A stretch of DNA of 52,204 nt from Micropruina sp. Its GTDB lineage: Bacteria; Actinomycetota; Actinomycetes; Propionibacteriales; Propionibacteriaceae. Both the position numbers and the translations under genes were made by a program. This document shows positions 15,695-24,332 of the stretch, piece after piece. The stretch is taken from positions 1 to 52,204 of the forward strand of contig JADJTO010000008.1 in assembly GCA_016711105.1 (NCBI GenBank). The letters are read 5' to 3'. How positions within the stretch are numbered: the stretch's first letter is position 1; each line of letters opens with the position of its first letter. The notes beneath the pieces were generated by a model. That model was given only the letters and a program-made list of their open reading frames with translations, made no database searches and had not been told where the DNA came from.

Positions 15695-17819
15695 CAGCGC
15701 ACCCAAGCGTTCTGCGGAACCCACCAAGGCACGCGGACGACTGCGGGGCTTCCTCAAGTGGGCGGCGATCGGACTGCTGTCGGTCATGCTGCTCGGCGGT
15801 GTAGTGGCCGGGGTCGGCTACGCCACCGTCCAACTGCCCGACCCGAACGCCGAATTCCAGACCAACACCTCCTTCGTCTACTACGCCGACGGCAGAGAGC
15901 GGCTCGGTAGCTTCCAGGTGCAGAACCGGGTCACCCTCGACTTCGAGGACATCCCGCAGAACGTCAAAGACGCGATCGTGGCCGGGGAGAACCGCTCGTT
16001 CTGGACCGACCCGGGCATCTCCTTCCCCGGCCTGCTGCGCGCTGTCGGCTCGGTGATCACCCGGGACGACGTCGTGGGCGGTTCCACGATCACCCAGCAA
16101 TACATCAAGGTGCTCTACCTCTCCCAGGAGAAGACCGCCACCCGCAAGATCAAGGAGATCCTGCTCGCGGCCAAGATGGGCAATGAGATGACCAAGGAGG
16201 AGATCCTCGCCGGGTACCTGAACACGGTCTACTTCGGTCGCGGCGCCTATGGGATCGAGGCCGCCGCCCAGACCTACTTCGGCAAGGGCGCCAAGAAGCT
16301 GACCGACGCCGAGGCGATCGCCCTGACGGCCATCGTGAACAGCCCCGGCAACCTCGACCCGGCCGCGGGCGACAAGCAGGCGGCCGACCTGCTGGAGCGC
16401 TACCAGTACACGATCAACGGCCTGGTCGAGATGGGCAAGTTCACCGAAGCGCAGAAGGCTGAGCTGTACGCCGCCCTGCCGACGTTCCCGAAGATGAAGA
16501 CCGACTCCCGCCTCGGGGGGCCGAAGGGCTTCCTGCTCAAGATGGTTCAGGACGAGTTGAAGGCCAAGGGCTTCACCGAGGACGAGATCAACGGCGGCGG
16601 GCTGAAGGTGATCAGCACCTTCGACGGGAAAGCCCAAGACGCGGCGGTCGCGGCCGCGCAGAAGGTGACCCGTCAGGCCTCCGGCGGAAGCGCGAAGAAG
16701 GCCAAGGATCTGCATGCCGCGATCGCGTCCGTCTCGGTCGCGACCGGTGAGGTGATCGCCCTGTATGGCGGCCCCGACTACGTGGACAGCTCCCGCAACT
16801 GGGCGACGACGGCTCGTCCGGTGGGCTCGACCTTCAAGGCCTACGCGCTGCTGGCCGGCCTGCGCGACGGCTTCACCCTGAACGACACCTTCAACGGCAA
16901 CAGCTTCACCCCGAAGGGGGACGCTCGTCCGGTGACGAACGCCGGCGGCGGCAACTACGGCACCGTGACCCTGCTCAAAGCAACGACCAGCTCGATCAAC
17001 AGCGCTTACGTTGATCTGGTCTCGCAAATCCCCAGTGGCGGCACGAAAGTGCTCGAAGCCGCGCGCGATGCCGGGTTGCCCGAGGCGGCCGGCTGGATCC
17101 CCAACGATCGGGTGCCGCTGGGAACCCCCGAGGTGAGCCCGCTGAACCAGGCCTCAGGGTTCGCCACCTTCGCCAACGAAGGGACGCATCAGACCCCGCA
17201 TGTCGTGAAGGAAGTGAAGGACTCGACCGGCGCCACCATCTACAAGGCGAGCCTCGAATCGACCTCTGATGTGGATCCAGATGATGCCACCGATGTCACC
17301 TACGCCTTGAGCAAGGTGGCCGAGGACGGCACCGGACGCCGGGCCGCGGCCCTGGGCTACCCGGTCGCGGGCAAGACGGGCACCTACTTCTCTCAAGACG
17401 CCCATGGCCGGAGCAAGACCATGGCCTCCTGGTTCGTCGGCTACACCAAGCAGATCTCGACCGCGGTGATGTTCGTGGCCGGTGATGAGGGCACCTCGGA
17501 CCTGGACAACTACACCGCCGGCTTCTACGGCAGCGGCTACCCGTCCTTGACCTGGCTGGAGTACATGCGGGTGGCCCAGAACGGACTGCCGAGCGAAGAG
17601 TTCGATGGCCCGACCAACCGCGTCTCGACCCAGAAGCCGACGCTGGCCCCGCCGACGACGGCTTCAGCCCCGCCGCGGACGTCCGCAGCGCCCACGACGA
17701 TCGCGCCGACTGCCCCGCCCACGACGACTGAGCCGACGCAGCCCACGGGTGGCCCGGTCACGCCGCCCGGTAATCCGACGCCGCCGGGCCAAGCCCCCAC
17801 CAGCACCGTCAGCCCGTAA
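15687..17819 (+). CDS. ponA: Class A penicillin-binding protein (bifunctional PBP1)
   Basis: A 710-residue bitopic enzyme that polymerises and crosslinks peptidoglycan. A short cytoplasmic tail is followed by a membrane helix at about 24-46. The GT51 glycosyltransferase domain has catalytic Glu101 in AGENRSFW and the GGSTITQQY block. The transpeptidase domain has the nucleophile motif S381-T-F-K384, S436-I-N438 and K563-T-G565. A Thr/Pro-rich extracellular tail closes the protein, as in actinobacterial PonA. ATG 15687 is inside the end of the DUF5318 gene, so the two are translationally coupled. Confidence 0.97.
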   Translation: MADSAPKRSAEPTKARGRLRGFLKWAAIGLLSVMLLGGVVAGVGYATVQLPDPNAEFQTNTSFVYYADGRERLGSFQVQNRVTLDFEDIPQNVKDAIVAGENRSFWTDPGISFPGLLRAVGSVITRDDVVGGSTITQQYIKVLYLSQEKTATRKIKEILLAAKMGNEMTKEEILAGYLNTVYFGRGAYGIEAAAQTYFGKGAKKLTDAEAIALTAIVNSPGNLDPAAGDKQAADLLERYQYTINGLVEMGKFTEAQKAELYAALPTFPKMKTDSRLGGPKGFLLKMVQDELKAKGFTEDEINGGGLKVISTFDGKAQDAAVAAAQKVTRQASGGSAKKAKDLHAAIASVSVATGEVIALYGGPDYVDSSRNWATTARPVGSTFKAYALLAGLRDGFTLNDTFNGNSFTPKGDARPVTNAGGGNYGTVTLLKATTSSINSAYVDLVSQIPSGGTKVLEAARDAGLPEAAGWIPNDRVPLGTPEVSPLNQASGFATFANEGTHQTPHVVKEVKDSTGATIYKASLESTSDVDPDDATDVTYALSKVAEDGTGRRAAALGYPVAGKTGTYFSQDAHGRSKTMASWFVGYTKQISTAVMFVAGDEGTSDLDNYTAGFYGSGYPSLTWLEYMRVAQNGLPSEEFDGPTNRVSTQKPTLAPPTTASAPPRTSAAPTTIAPTAPPTTTEPTQPTGGPVTPPGNPTPPGQAPTSTVSP

Positions 17820-17830
17820 GCTCGGCCGCT

Positions 17831-19168
17831 GTGACCATTGCACCGATCGGGGCTGGACGCTGGCTTGGTGGCGGCGTGGGCGTCCGGGCAGAGCGGACCG
17901 GGGTCTGGTTCAGCGCCGGGCCGTGGGTGATGCTTGTCGGCACGCTCAACTGGCTGCTGTTGATGGTGCGGCAAGTTCCCTGTCTGCAGGGAAACGACCC
18001 GTACCGGTCGATGTGCTACTCCGACATCATCCCGCTCTACTACCACCGCGGCCTGCTGGACGGGCAGATCCCCTTCCTCCAGGCGGACGTGGAGTACCCG
18101 GTGCTAACCGGCGCGGTGATGGAACTCGGCCGACGCATGGTCGTCCTGCTTGGCGGACGCTCCGAGCCCGGGCTCAGCGGTGACGAGCACGCGCTCGCCG
18201 CCTCGCTCTTCTTCGGCGCCACGGCCCTGCTCATGTTCGGCTGCTTCCTGGCCTTGATCTGGGCTCACCTGAAGCTCTCCCGGCCCTGGGACGCGATGAT
18301 GATCGCTGCCTCCCCGGCGGTCGTGACCACCGGGCTGATCAACTGGGACATGATGGTGCTGGCGATGACCTCGCTGGCCCTGCTCAGTTGGTCGCAGCGC
18401 AAACCGGTTTGGACCGGCATCTGGATCGGTCTCGGGGTGGCGGCGAAGCTGTACCCAGCGCTGCTCCTGGTGCCGTTGGCGGTGCTCTGTTTTCGCTCGG
18501 CACGACTTCGACCCTTCTTCGTCACCACGGCGGCAGCGATCGGCGCCTGGGTCGCGGTCAACCTGCCGGTCTATCTGGCGAATCCGCCGGGGTGGCTCTA
18601 CTTCTGGACGTTCAATGTCGAGCGCGTCGCCGAACTGGGCTCGCTCTGGTACGTGCTCGCGCTGGCCGGCTACGAGATCGACGGCCTGTCGCGGCTGATC
18701 TCGGTGCTGATGGTGATCGGCACGGCGCTGTTCTGCCTGCTGCTCCTGCTCGCCCCACGCCGTCCGCGGCTGGCCCAGGATCTTCCTGCTGCTCGTCCTG
18801 TTCCTCGTGGTGAACAAGGTGTACCGCCGCAGTACGTCCTGTGGTTGCTGCCGGTGCTGGTGCTGGCGCGTCCGCGGTGGCGGGATTGGATCGCTTTCGG
18901 GGTCGCCGAGACCCTCTACTTCGGCGCCATCTGGGGGCACTTGGCCGGCACGCTCACCCCGGGTAACGGCGGGCCCGATCGGCTCTATTGGGCAGCGGTG
19001 ATCCTGCGGATCGCCGTCCAGGTGGCCATCAGCGGACGCGTGATCTGGGACATGCTTCGACCCGACAGCGACCCGGTGCGCCTCGGTGGCGCCGATGACC
19101 CGGAAGGCGGGCTGCTCGACGGCGCTCCCGACGCGGCGTGGTTGACGCGGCTGCCGTGGCGTCACTGA
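17831..19168 (+). CDS. GT87-family membrane mannosyltransferase (Rv0051-like), two compensating indels
   Basis: A polytopic protein of about 445 residues in the polyprenyl-phosphate-mannose-dependent GT87/DUF2029 family, likely adding mannose to an envelope glycan outside the membrane. DPYRSMCYSDIIPLY and a Tyr-Pro segment DVEYPVLTGAVM are in the first loop; NWDMMVLAM and VAAKLYPALLLVPL are typical. Around 18775-18826 the frame slips. Removing one C near 18773-18775 and adding one base near 18826 restores RIFLLLVLFLVVNKVY followed by PQYVLWLLPVLVLA. It starts at GTG 17831, 11 bases after ponA, and overlaps the next gene. Confidence 0.85.
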   Translation: MTIAPIGAGRWLGGGVGVRAERTGVWFSAGPWVMLVGTLNWLLLMVRQVPCLQGNDPYRSMCYSDIIPLYYHRGLLDGQIPFLQADVEYPVLTGAVMELGRRMVVLLGGRSEPGLSGDEHALAASLFFGATALLMFGCFLALIWAHLKLSRPWDAMMIAASPAVVTTGLINWDMMVLAMTSLALLSWSQRKPVWTGIWIGLGVAAKLYPALLLVPLAVLCFRSARLRPFFVTTAAAIGAWVAVNLPVYLANPPGWLYFWTFNVERVAELGSLWYVLALAGYEIDGLSRLISVLMVIGTALFCLLLLLAPRRPRLAQDLPAARPVPRGEQGVPPQYVLWLLPVLVLARPRWRDWIAFGVAETLYFGAIWGHLAGTLTPGNGGPDRLYWAAVILRIAVQVAISGRVIWDMLRPDSDPVRLGGADDPEGGLLDGAPDAAWLTRLPWRH

Positions 19169-20262
19169 GCGCTGACCGAGCGCGCCTGGTCGTGCAGGTT
19201 TGGCTCGGGTCACGCCTGGTGCTGGTGTTGGCCGCGCTCTGGTTCGCCCTGACCACCGGACGGACCGCCACCGAGATGCTGGCCAACTGGGACGTCCAGC
19301 ACTTCTTCCGGATCGCCGAGGACGGGTACGCGCACGCCAACGATGTCGCCTTCTTCCCCGGCTGGCCGCTGCTGTTGCGGCTGTTCTCCTCGCTCGGGGT
19401 GCCGATGCTGGTGGCCGGGGTCGCGCTCAGCGTGCTGGGTTCGGCGCTGGCTGCCTGGGCGCTGTATCGGCTCGGCGGGGCGCTCCCGGCGGTGGCCTGG
19501 TTGTTGGTGCCGACGACGGTCTTCACGCTGGTGCCCTACACCGAGTCGGTGGTCTGCGCCGCAGCCTTCTGGGCCTGGCAGAAGGCCTCGATCGGGCGCT
19601 GGCCGGCCGCCGCCTCGCTGGCGGCGCTGGCCTGCAGCGTCCGGATCTCGGGGCTGTTCCTGGTGGTCGCGTTGGCGGTGTTGGCGTTGACCGGGGATCG
19701 GGCGGCAGCCGTCCGGCCTCGGGTGATCCGGCTCGGCTGGCTGCTGCTTCCGACCGCGATCATCGGCGCGTACGTCCTCTACCTCTACGCGACCACGGGC
19801 AGCTGGACGGCCTGGTACGACGCGCAGGCCGCCGGGTGGTCGCGCGGCTTCACCTGGCCGTGGGTTTCGTTCCAGCACACTCTGGATGCGGCGATGTCGG
19901 GAAGCTACCCCGATCATCCGGAGTGGTCGTTGGTGTTTCGAGCAGAGTTGTTCTCGATGCTGATCGGGGGGTTGGTGACGGCGATCTGCCTGCTGCGACG
20001 GCGTTGGGCGGAGGCGACCTGGGTCGGCTCGCAGGTGCTCGCCTTCGCGACCTCGTACTGGTTCATCTCGGTGAACCGGGCGGTGCTGCTCTGGTTCCCA
20101 CTGTTCCTGCTGATCGGAGAGCTGTTCCGGGCCCGGTGGTGGGACGCGTCACCGCTGCGCCAAGGGTCGCGCGTCCTGCTGATCGCGGGTTTGGTCACCG
20201 GCGCCACCTGGACGAGTTGGAGCTGGTGTTGGCTGTTCTTCACCGGTCGCTGGGCGAGTTGA
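19138..20262 (+). CDS. PIG-V-like integral membrane glycosyltransferase
   Basis: A 374-residue polytopic protein with about ten hydrophobic segments. The first luminal loop carries NWDVQHFFRIAEDGY and FFPGWPLLLR, which match the WD...GY...FFP pattern of PIG-V/COG5542 mannosyltransferases that use polyprenyl-phosphate mannose. The start is GTG 19138, overlapping the preceding glycosyltransferase by 31 bases; GTG 19156 is an alternative. It probably works with the GT87 enzyme in building a mannosylated envelope lipid or glycan. The substrate is not known. Confidence 0.75.
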   Translation: MVDAAAVASLSADRARLVVQVWLGSRLVLVLAALWFALTTGRTATEMLANWDVQHFFRIAEDGYAHANDVAFFPGWPLLLRLFSSLGVPMLVAGVALSVLGSALAAWALYRLGGALPAVAWLLVPTTVFTLVPYTESVVCAAAFWAWQKASIGRWPAAASLAALACSVRISGLFLVVALAVLALTGDRAAAVRPRVIRLGWLLLPTAIIGAYVLYLYATTGSWTAWYDAQAAGWSRGFTWPWVSFQHTLDAAMSGSYPDHPEWSLVFRAELFSMLIGGLVTAICLLRRRWAEATWVGSQVLAFATSYWFISVNRAVLLWFPLFLLIGELFRARWWDASPLRQGSRVLLIAGLVTGATWTSWSWCWLFFTGRWAS

Positions 20263-20269
20263 GGCACCC

Positions 20270-20965
20270 GTGAACCCGACGATCGCCCTGCAGTGTGACC
20301 TCCGTGAGGTGTTCGCGGCCCAGGCCAACCCTGAGCGGGCGCTCGGGCAGCAGCGGTACATGAAATCGGCGCTGCCGTTCTACGGGTTGACCAAGCCCGA
20401 CACCGCGAGGGCCGTCCGGACGGTGCTCGCCCGGCACCCCCTCGCCGAGCGCGAGGACTGGGTGGACGCGATCTTGACCATCTGGGACGAGGCGGAGCGG
20501 CGTGAAGAGCTCTATGCCGTCCTGGCGCTGCTTCGGCATCGGGCCTACCGTGCCTGGGCCCTCGACCCGGCTCACCTGGAGACGCTGCGGCGGCTGATCA
20601 TCACCGGCGCCTGGTGGGATCTGGTCGACGAAATCGCGGCGCACTGTGTAGGTGACCTGCTGGCGGCCCGGCCTGCGGCGGTGACCCCGGTGTTGTACGA
20701 CTGGGCGCGGGAGGAGAACCTGTGGGTGCGTCGAAGCGCGATCCTCAGCCAGCTCACGGCCAAGGCCGACACCGACCGGAACCTGCTCAGCTACGCGATC
20801 GAGCACAGCCTGGCCGACCCCGACTTCTTCGCCCGCAAGGCGATCGGTTGGGCGCTGCGGGAGCATGCCAAGACCGACCCGGCCTGGGTGATCGGCTTCG
20901 TCAGCCTCAACGCCGACCGGCTCTCACCGCTGAGTCGGCGGGAGGCCCTGAAGCACTTCGGCTGA
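20270..20965 (+). CDS. DNA alkylation repair protein, AlkD family
   Basis: A 231-residue HEAT-repeat glycosylase-family protein that removes bulky or cationic N-alkylpurines (N3-methyladenine, N7-methylguanine) from DNA. Diagnostic segments are QRYMKSALPFYG near the N-terminus, TGAWWDLVDEIAAH (Trp and catalytic Asp) and DPDFFARKAIGWALREHAK near residue 190. Length is normal. The GTG start lies 7 bases after the glycosyltransferase stop, so it is probably the last gene of that transcript. Confidence 0.93.
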   Translation: MNPTIALQCDLREVFAAQANPERALGQQRYMKSALPFYGLTKPDTARAVRTVLARHPLAEREDWVDAILTIWDEAERREELYAVLALLRHRAYRAWALDPAHLETLRRLIITGAWWDLVDEIAAHCVGDLLAARPAAVTPVLYDWAREENLWVRRSAILSQLTAKADTDRNLLSYAIEHSLADPDFFARKAIGWALREHAKTDPAWVIGFVSLNADRLSPLSRREALKHFG

Positions 20966-20974
20966 TCGGCCAGA

Positions 20975-21604
20975 TCAGGCCGGGTTCACCAGCATCGCCC
21001 GGAACACGGCGGTCAACTGTTGAGTGCGGACGTCCTCAGCCGATCTGCGGCCCTGAATCACGGCGGTCAGGGCGCTGTGTTCATAGATGGCATGCAACAT
21101 CTCGACCGCTTGATCGAGCGGGACGCTCAATCGGGCCCCCGCCCGCTGCAAGGCCTCACCCATCACCTCGGAGATCGCTGCGCCGACCCGATCCTCCAGC
21201 TCGTTGAAGGCATCCCGCAGGGCCGGGTTCCGGGCCGCGTGCAAACGCAGCTCGCTGTGGGCGATCAACCAGGCCGGATCGCTCGGCTGGGTGGTGACAA
21301 ACAACGCCACCGCGGCGTCGATCAACCGATCCACGTCGGTCGAGTCGTCCGCCGCATCGGCCACGGCAACGGCAGCCAGAGTCGCTTGCAGGCATTGGTC
21401 AGCCTGGCGCCCCAGGACGGCCAGGCACAGGTCGTCACGGGAGTCGAAGTTGGAGTAGAAGGCGCCGCGGGTGAAACCCGCCCGCTCGCAGATGTCTTCG
21501 ACCGAACCGGCCAGGACGCCCCGCTCGGCGAACACCTCGATCGCGGCCTCCATCAGCCGCTCCCGGGTCGCCGCGCGGCGCGCGCTGACAGCTTCGGTGC
21601 TCAC
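20975..21604 (-). CDS. TetR-family repressor of the MMPL/YhgE operon
   Basis: A 209-residue TetR regulator. The N-terminal DNA-binding domain has RERLMEAAIEVFAERG, GSVEDICERAGFTRGAFYSNF and the DLCLAV helix. The C-terminal half is a typical ligand-binding helical bundle with no recognisable ligand. GTG 21604 is preferred over the longer frame because it puts the helix-turn-helix at the normal distance from the N-terminus. It is divergent from the MMPL gene, 91 bases away, with a nested dyad between them that is the likely operator for both directions. Confidence 0.9.
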   Translation of the reverse strand: MSTEAVSARRAATRERLMEAAIEVFAERGVLAGSVEDICERAGFTRGAFYSNFDSRDDLCLAVLGRQADQCLQATLAAVAVADAADDSTDVDRLIDAAVALFVTTQPSDPAWLIAHSELRLHAARNPALRDAFNELEDRVGAAISEVMGEALQRAGARLSVPLDQAVEMLHAIYEHSALTAVIQGRRSAEDVRTQQLTAVFRAMLVNPA

Positions 21605-21624
21605 GGGCTGATTGTAACATTTGC

Positions 21625-21655
21625 ATACGTCCCTGTATTGAATACACTTCCGTAT
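21625..21655. promoter_or_regulatory. Nested dyad, likely TetR operator
   Basis: A 31-bp dyad centred on G21640. Inner arms GTATT/AATAC flank the centre and outer arms ATACG/CGTAT lie 11-15 bases from it, all perfectly symmetrical. The site sits between tetR and the MMPL gene, consistent with repression of the transporter and autoregulation. Confidence 0.7.
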
Positions 21656-21695
21656 CGAAACGCGCTGTCTGAGTGCGGTCTGTAACGGGGGCTCC

Positions 21696-24332
21696 ATGTC
21701 GTCACTGCTCTACCGGATCGGGCGAGCCAGTTTTCGCCACCGCGGACGCGTTCTCGCGGCCTGGTTCGTCCTGCTCGGCTTGATCGGTGCGGTGGCCGGC
21801 ACCGCCGGGGGCACGTTCGATGATGCTTTCAGCATCCCGGGTGCCTCCTCGCAGCGTGCTCTCGACCAGCTGCGGATGACCTTCCCCGAAGCCGCGGACG
21901 CCTCCGCCCAGCTCCTGGTCATCCTGCCCGAGGGGCAGACGATGGATTCGCCGGCCGTCCGCAGCTCCCTGGAACGCTCGTTCGAGGACTTCGAGTCGCT
22001 GCCTGAGGTGAACGGGGTGCAGTCCCCCTACAGCGAGCACATCGACGGCCAGATCACCCCCGACGGCCGCGCGGGACTGGCCCAGATCCGGGTGCAGGGC
22101 ACGATGACCACGGTCACGCCCGCCACCAAGGACGGGCTGGCCGCGGCGGCGCAGCGCCTGCAGGAGGCGATTCCGGGTTCGGAGGTGCACCTGGGCGGCG
22201 AGATCTATTCGGTCCACCTGCCGCGACTCTCCTGGATCGAGGTGATGGGCCTGGTGGTGGCCGTGGTCGTGCTGTTGGTCGTGTTGGGCAGCTTCATCGC
22301 CGCCATGATGCCGATCGCTACCGCCGTGTTGGGGTTGGCTCTGACTGTGGCCATCACCATCGCGGCCTCCGCCGTGGTGCCGATCAACTCCACCACGTTG
22401 ATCCTCGCCGTGATGCTGGCCCTGGCCGTCGGGATCGACTACGCGCTGTTCATCGTCTCCCGGCATCGCGATCAGCTCGCGACCGGGTTGGACGCCGAGG
22501 AATCGACGGCGCGTGCGGTGGCCACCGCGGGTTCAGCGGTCGTCTTCGCCGGCTTGACCGTGATCATCGGCCTGGTCGGCCTGGGGATCGCCGGCATCCC
22601 GTTCCTCGGCATCATGGGCATCTTCTCGGCTGTCGGGGTAGCGATCGAGGTGCTGCTCTCGCTCACCCTGCTGCCCGCCCTGCTCGGCTTCGCCGGGGAG
22701 CGACTGCGCCCCAAGCCACGCCAGTCAGCAGGACGGCACGGGCCGTCCAGTTGGTGGGTCAACGTGCTGACCAAGGCCCCGGTGCTGGTCACGATCGTGG
22801 TGATCGCGGTGCTGGGCGCGCTCACCGTTCCGGCCAAGGACCTCCAACTGTCGCTGCCCAACTCGGGGCAGAACTCCCGCGAGTACGGCGATCGGGTCAC
22901 CTTCGACAAGATCACCGACACCTTCGGCGTGGGCTACAACGGGGCGTTGATCATCACCGGAACCATCGTCGAATCGGATGACCCACTGGCGATCATGGAC
23001 GGACTGCGCGCCGAGATCGAGGTGCTCGAGGGGGTCAAACTGGTCTCGGTGTCGACCCCGAACCAGAACGCCGACACCGGGCTGGTGCAGGTCATCCCGA
23101 CCACCGGCCCCGCCGACGCCGCGACCATTGCCCTGGTCGAACGGCTCCGGGACAAGCATGATCAGTGGCTGCAGCGTTACGGCATCGACACCGCGGTCAC
23201 CGGCTCCACCGCGGTGCAGATCGACGTCTCCAGCCGTCTTGCTTCGGCCCTGCTGCCCTTCGGCATCTTCGTGGTCGGCCTGTCGCTGGTGCTGCTGACG
23301 CTGGTCTTCCGCTCGATCCTGGTGCCGCTGAAGGCCGCCGCGGGGTATCTGCTCAGCGTCGGCGCCGCCTTCGGCGTGACCCACCTGGTGTTCAACCTGG
23401 GCTGGTTCAAAGAGGTGATCAACCTGCCCGAGCCGGTGCCGGTGATCAGCTTCTACCCGATCATGCTGATGGGCGTCCTGTTCGGGTTGGCCATGGACTA
23501 CGAGGTGTTCCTGGTCTCCCGGATGCGCGAGGAGTTCGTCCATGGGGACGGCGACACCTTCATCGAGCGCGGCTTCGAGCATTCGTCCAAAGTGGTGGTC
23601 GCCGCCGCCCTGATCATGTTCGCCGTGTTCGCCTTCTTCGTCCCCGACGGTGAGGGCACCGTGAAACCGATCGCCTTCGGGCTGGCGATCGGGGTGGCCA
23701 TCGATGCCTTCCTGATCCGGATGACCCTGGGCCCGGCGGTGATGAAGCTGCTCGGACGCCGCTCCTGGTGGCTCCCGAATTACCTGGCCGACCGGCTCCC
23801 GGTGGTGGACGTGGAGGGCGAATCGTTGGCCCACCAGCTCAGCCTGGCCGACTGGCCAACCCCGGGCGACAACCACCTGATCTACGCCGACGGACTCTCC
23901 GCGCGCGTCGGCCGACGGACGCTGTTCAGCGACCTGGCGGTGACCGTCCGTCCCGGCGAGGTGGTCGGGGTCGAAGGGCCCGCCGACGCCCGAGCCGCCC
24001 TGTTGCTCGGCCTGACCGGACGCACCCAGCTCACCTCCGGCCGGATCAAGGCTGTCGGGTTGGTTCTGCCCGAGCAGGCCTCCCAACTGCGCCGCGTGGC
24101 CTCACTGATCGATCCCGGGTCACCGCCGGGAGAGGACGCCGGCCGCCTGCTGGTGGTCGAGCGCGCCGACGAGTTCACCGGCGTCGCCCGGCGCCGGTTG
24201 GCCGAGACGCTCGCGGCGATCGCCGCCTCACCGGATCGGGCCGCCCTGCTCGGTCATGCCCCGGGCACCGACGTGTCCGATCTTCACCCGCAACGCAGCA
24301 TCTCGCTGATCGAGGAGAACGTCCATGTCTAA
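21696..24332 (+). CDS. MMPL/RND-family exporter with C-terminal degenerate ABC ATPase-like domain
   Basis: An 878-residue protein. Residues about 1-700 are an MMPL transporter with twelve helices, two extracytoplasmic domains and repeated signatures AVGIDYALFIVSRHRD and LAMDYEVFLVSRMREEF; the conserved aspartates support proton-driven lipid or drug export. Residues about 725-878 resemble an ABC ATPase (GLSARVGRRTLFSDLAVTV, RPGEVVGVEGP). The Walker A lysine/serine is missing (GPADARAALLLGL), there is no LSGGQ, and the Walker-B-like strand reads LLVVERAD. This tail probably binds or scaffolds rather than hydrolyses ATP. It overlaps the YhgE gene by 8 bases. Confidence 0.88.
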   Translation: MSSLLYRIGRASFRHRGRVLAAWFVLLGLIGAVAGTAGGTFDDAFSIPGASSQRALDQLRMTFPEAADASAQLLVILPEGQTMDSPAVRSSLERSFEDFESLPEVNGVQSPYSEHIDGQITPDGRAGLAQIRVQGTMTTVTPATKDGLAAAAQRLQEAIPGSEVHLGGEIYSVHLPRLSWIEVMGLVVAVVVLLVVLGSFIAAMMPIATAVLGLALTVAITIAASAVVPINSTTLILAVMLALAVGIDYALFIVSRHRDQLATGLDAEESTARAVATAGSAVVFAGLTVIIGLVGLGIAGIPFLGIMGIFSAVGVAIEVLLSLTLLPALLGFAGERLRPKPRQSAGRHGPSSWWVNVLTKAPVLVTIVVIAVLGALTVPAKDLQLSLPNSGQNSREYGDRVTFDKITDTFGVGYNGALIITGTIVESDDPLAIMDGLRAEIEVLEGVKLVSVSTPNQNADTGLVQVIPTTGPADAATIALVERLRDKHDQWLQRYGIDTAVTGSTAVQIDVSSRLASALLPFGIFVVGLSLVLLTLVFRSILVPLKAAAGYLLSVGAAFGVTHLVFNLGWFKEVINLPEPVPVISFYPIMLMGVLFGLAMDYEVFLVSRMREEFVHGDGDTFIERGFEHSSKVVVAAALIMFAVFAFFVPDGEGTVKPIAFGLAIGVAIDAFLIRMTLGPAVMKLLGRRSWWLPNYLADRLPVVDVEGESLAHQLSLADWPTPGDNHLIYADGLSARVGRRTLFSDLAVTVRPGEVVGVEGPADARAALLLGLTGRTQLTSGRIKAVGLVLPEQASQLRRVASLIDPGSPPGEDAGRLLVVERADEFTGVARRRLAETLAAIAASPDRAALLGHAPGTDVSDLHPQRSISLIEENVHV

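Noticed and set aside
15642..17027. A 461-codon minus-strand frame opposite the penicillin-binding protein
   Set aside because: It is a shadow of ponA with no motif of its own.
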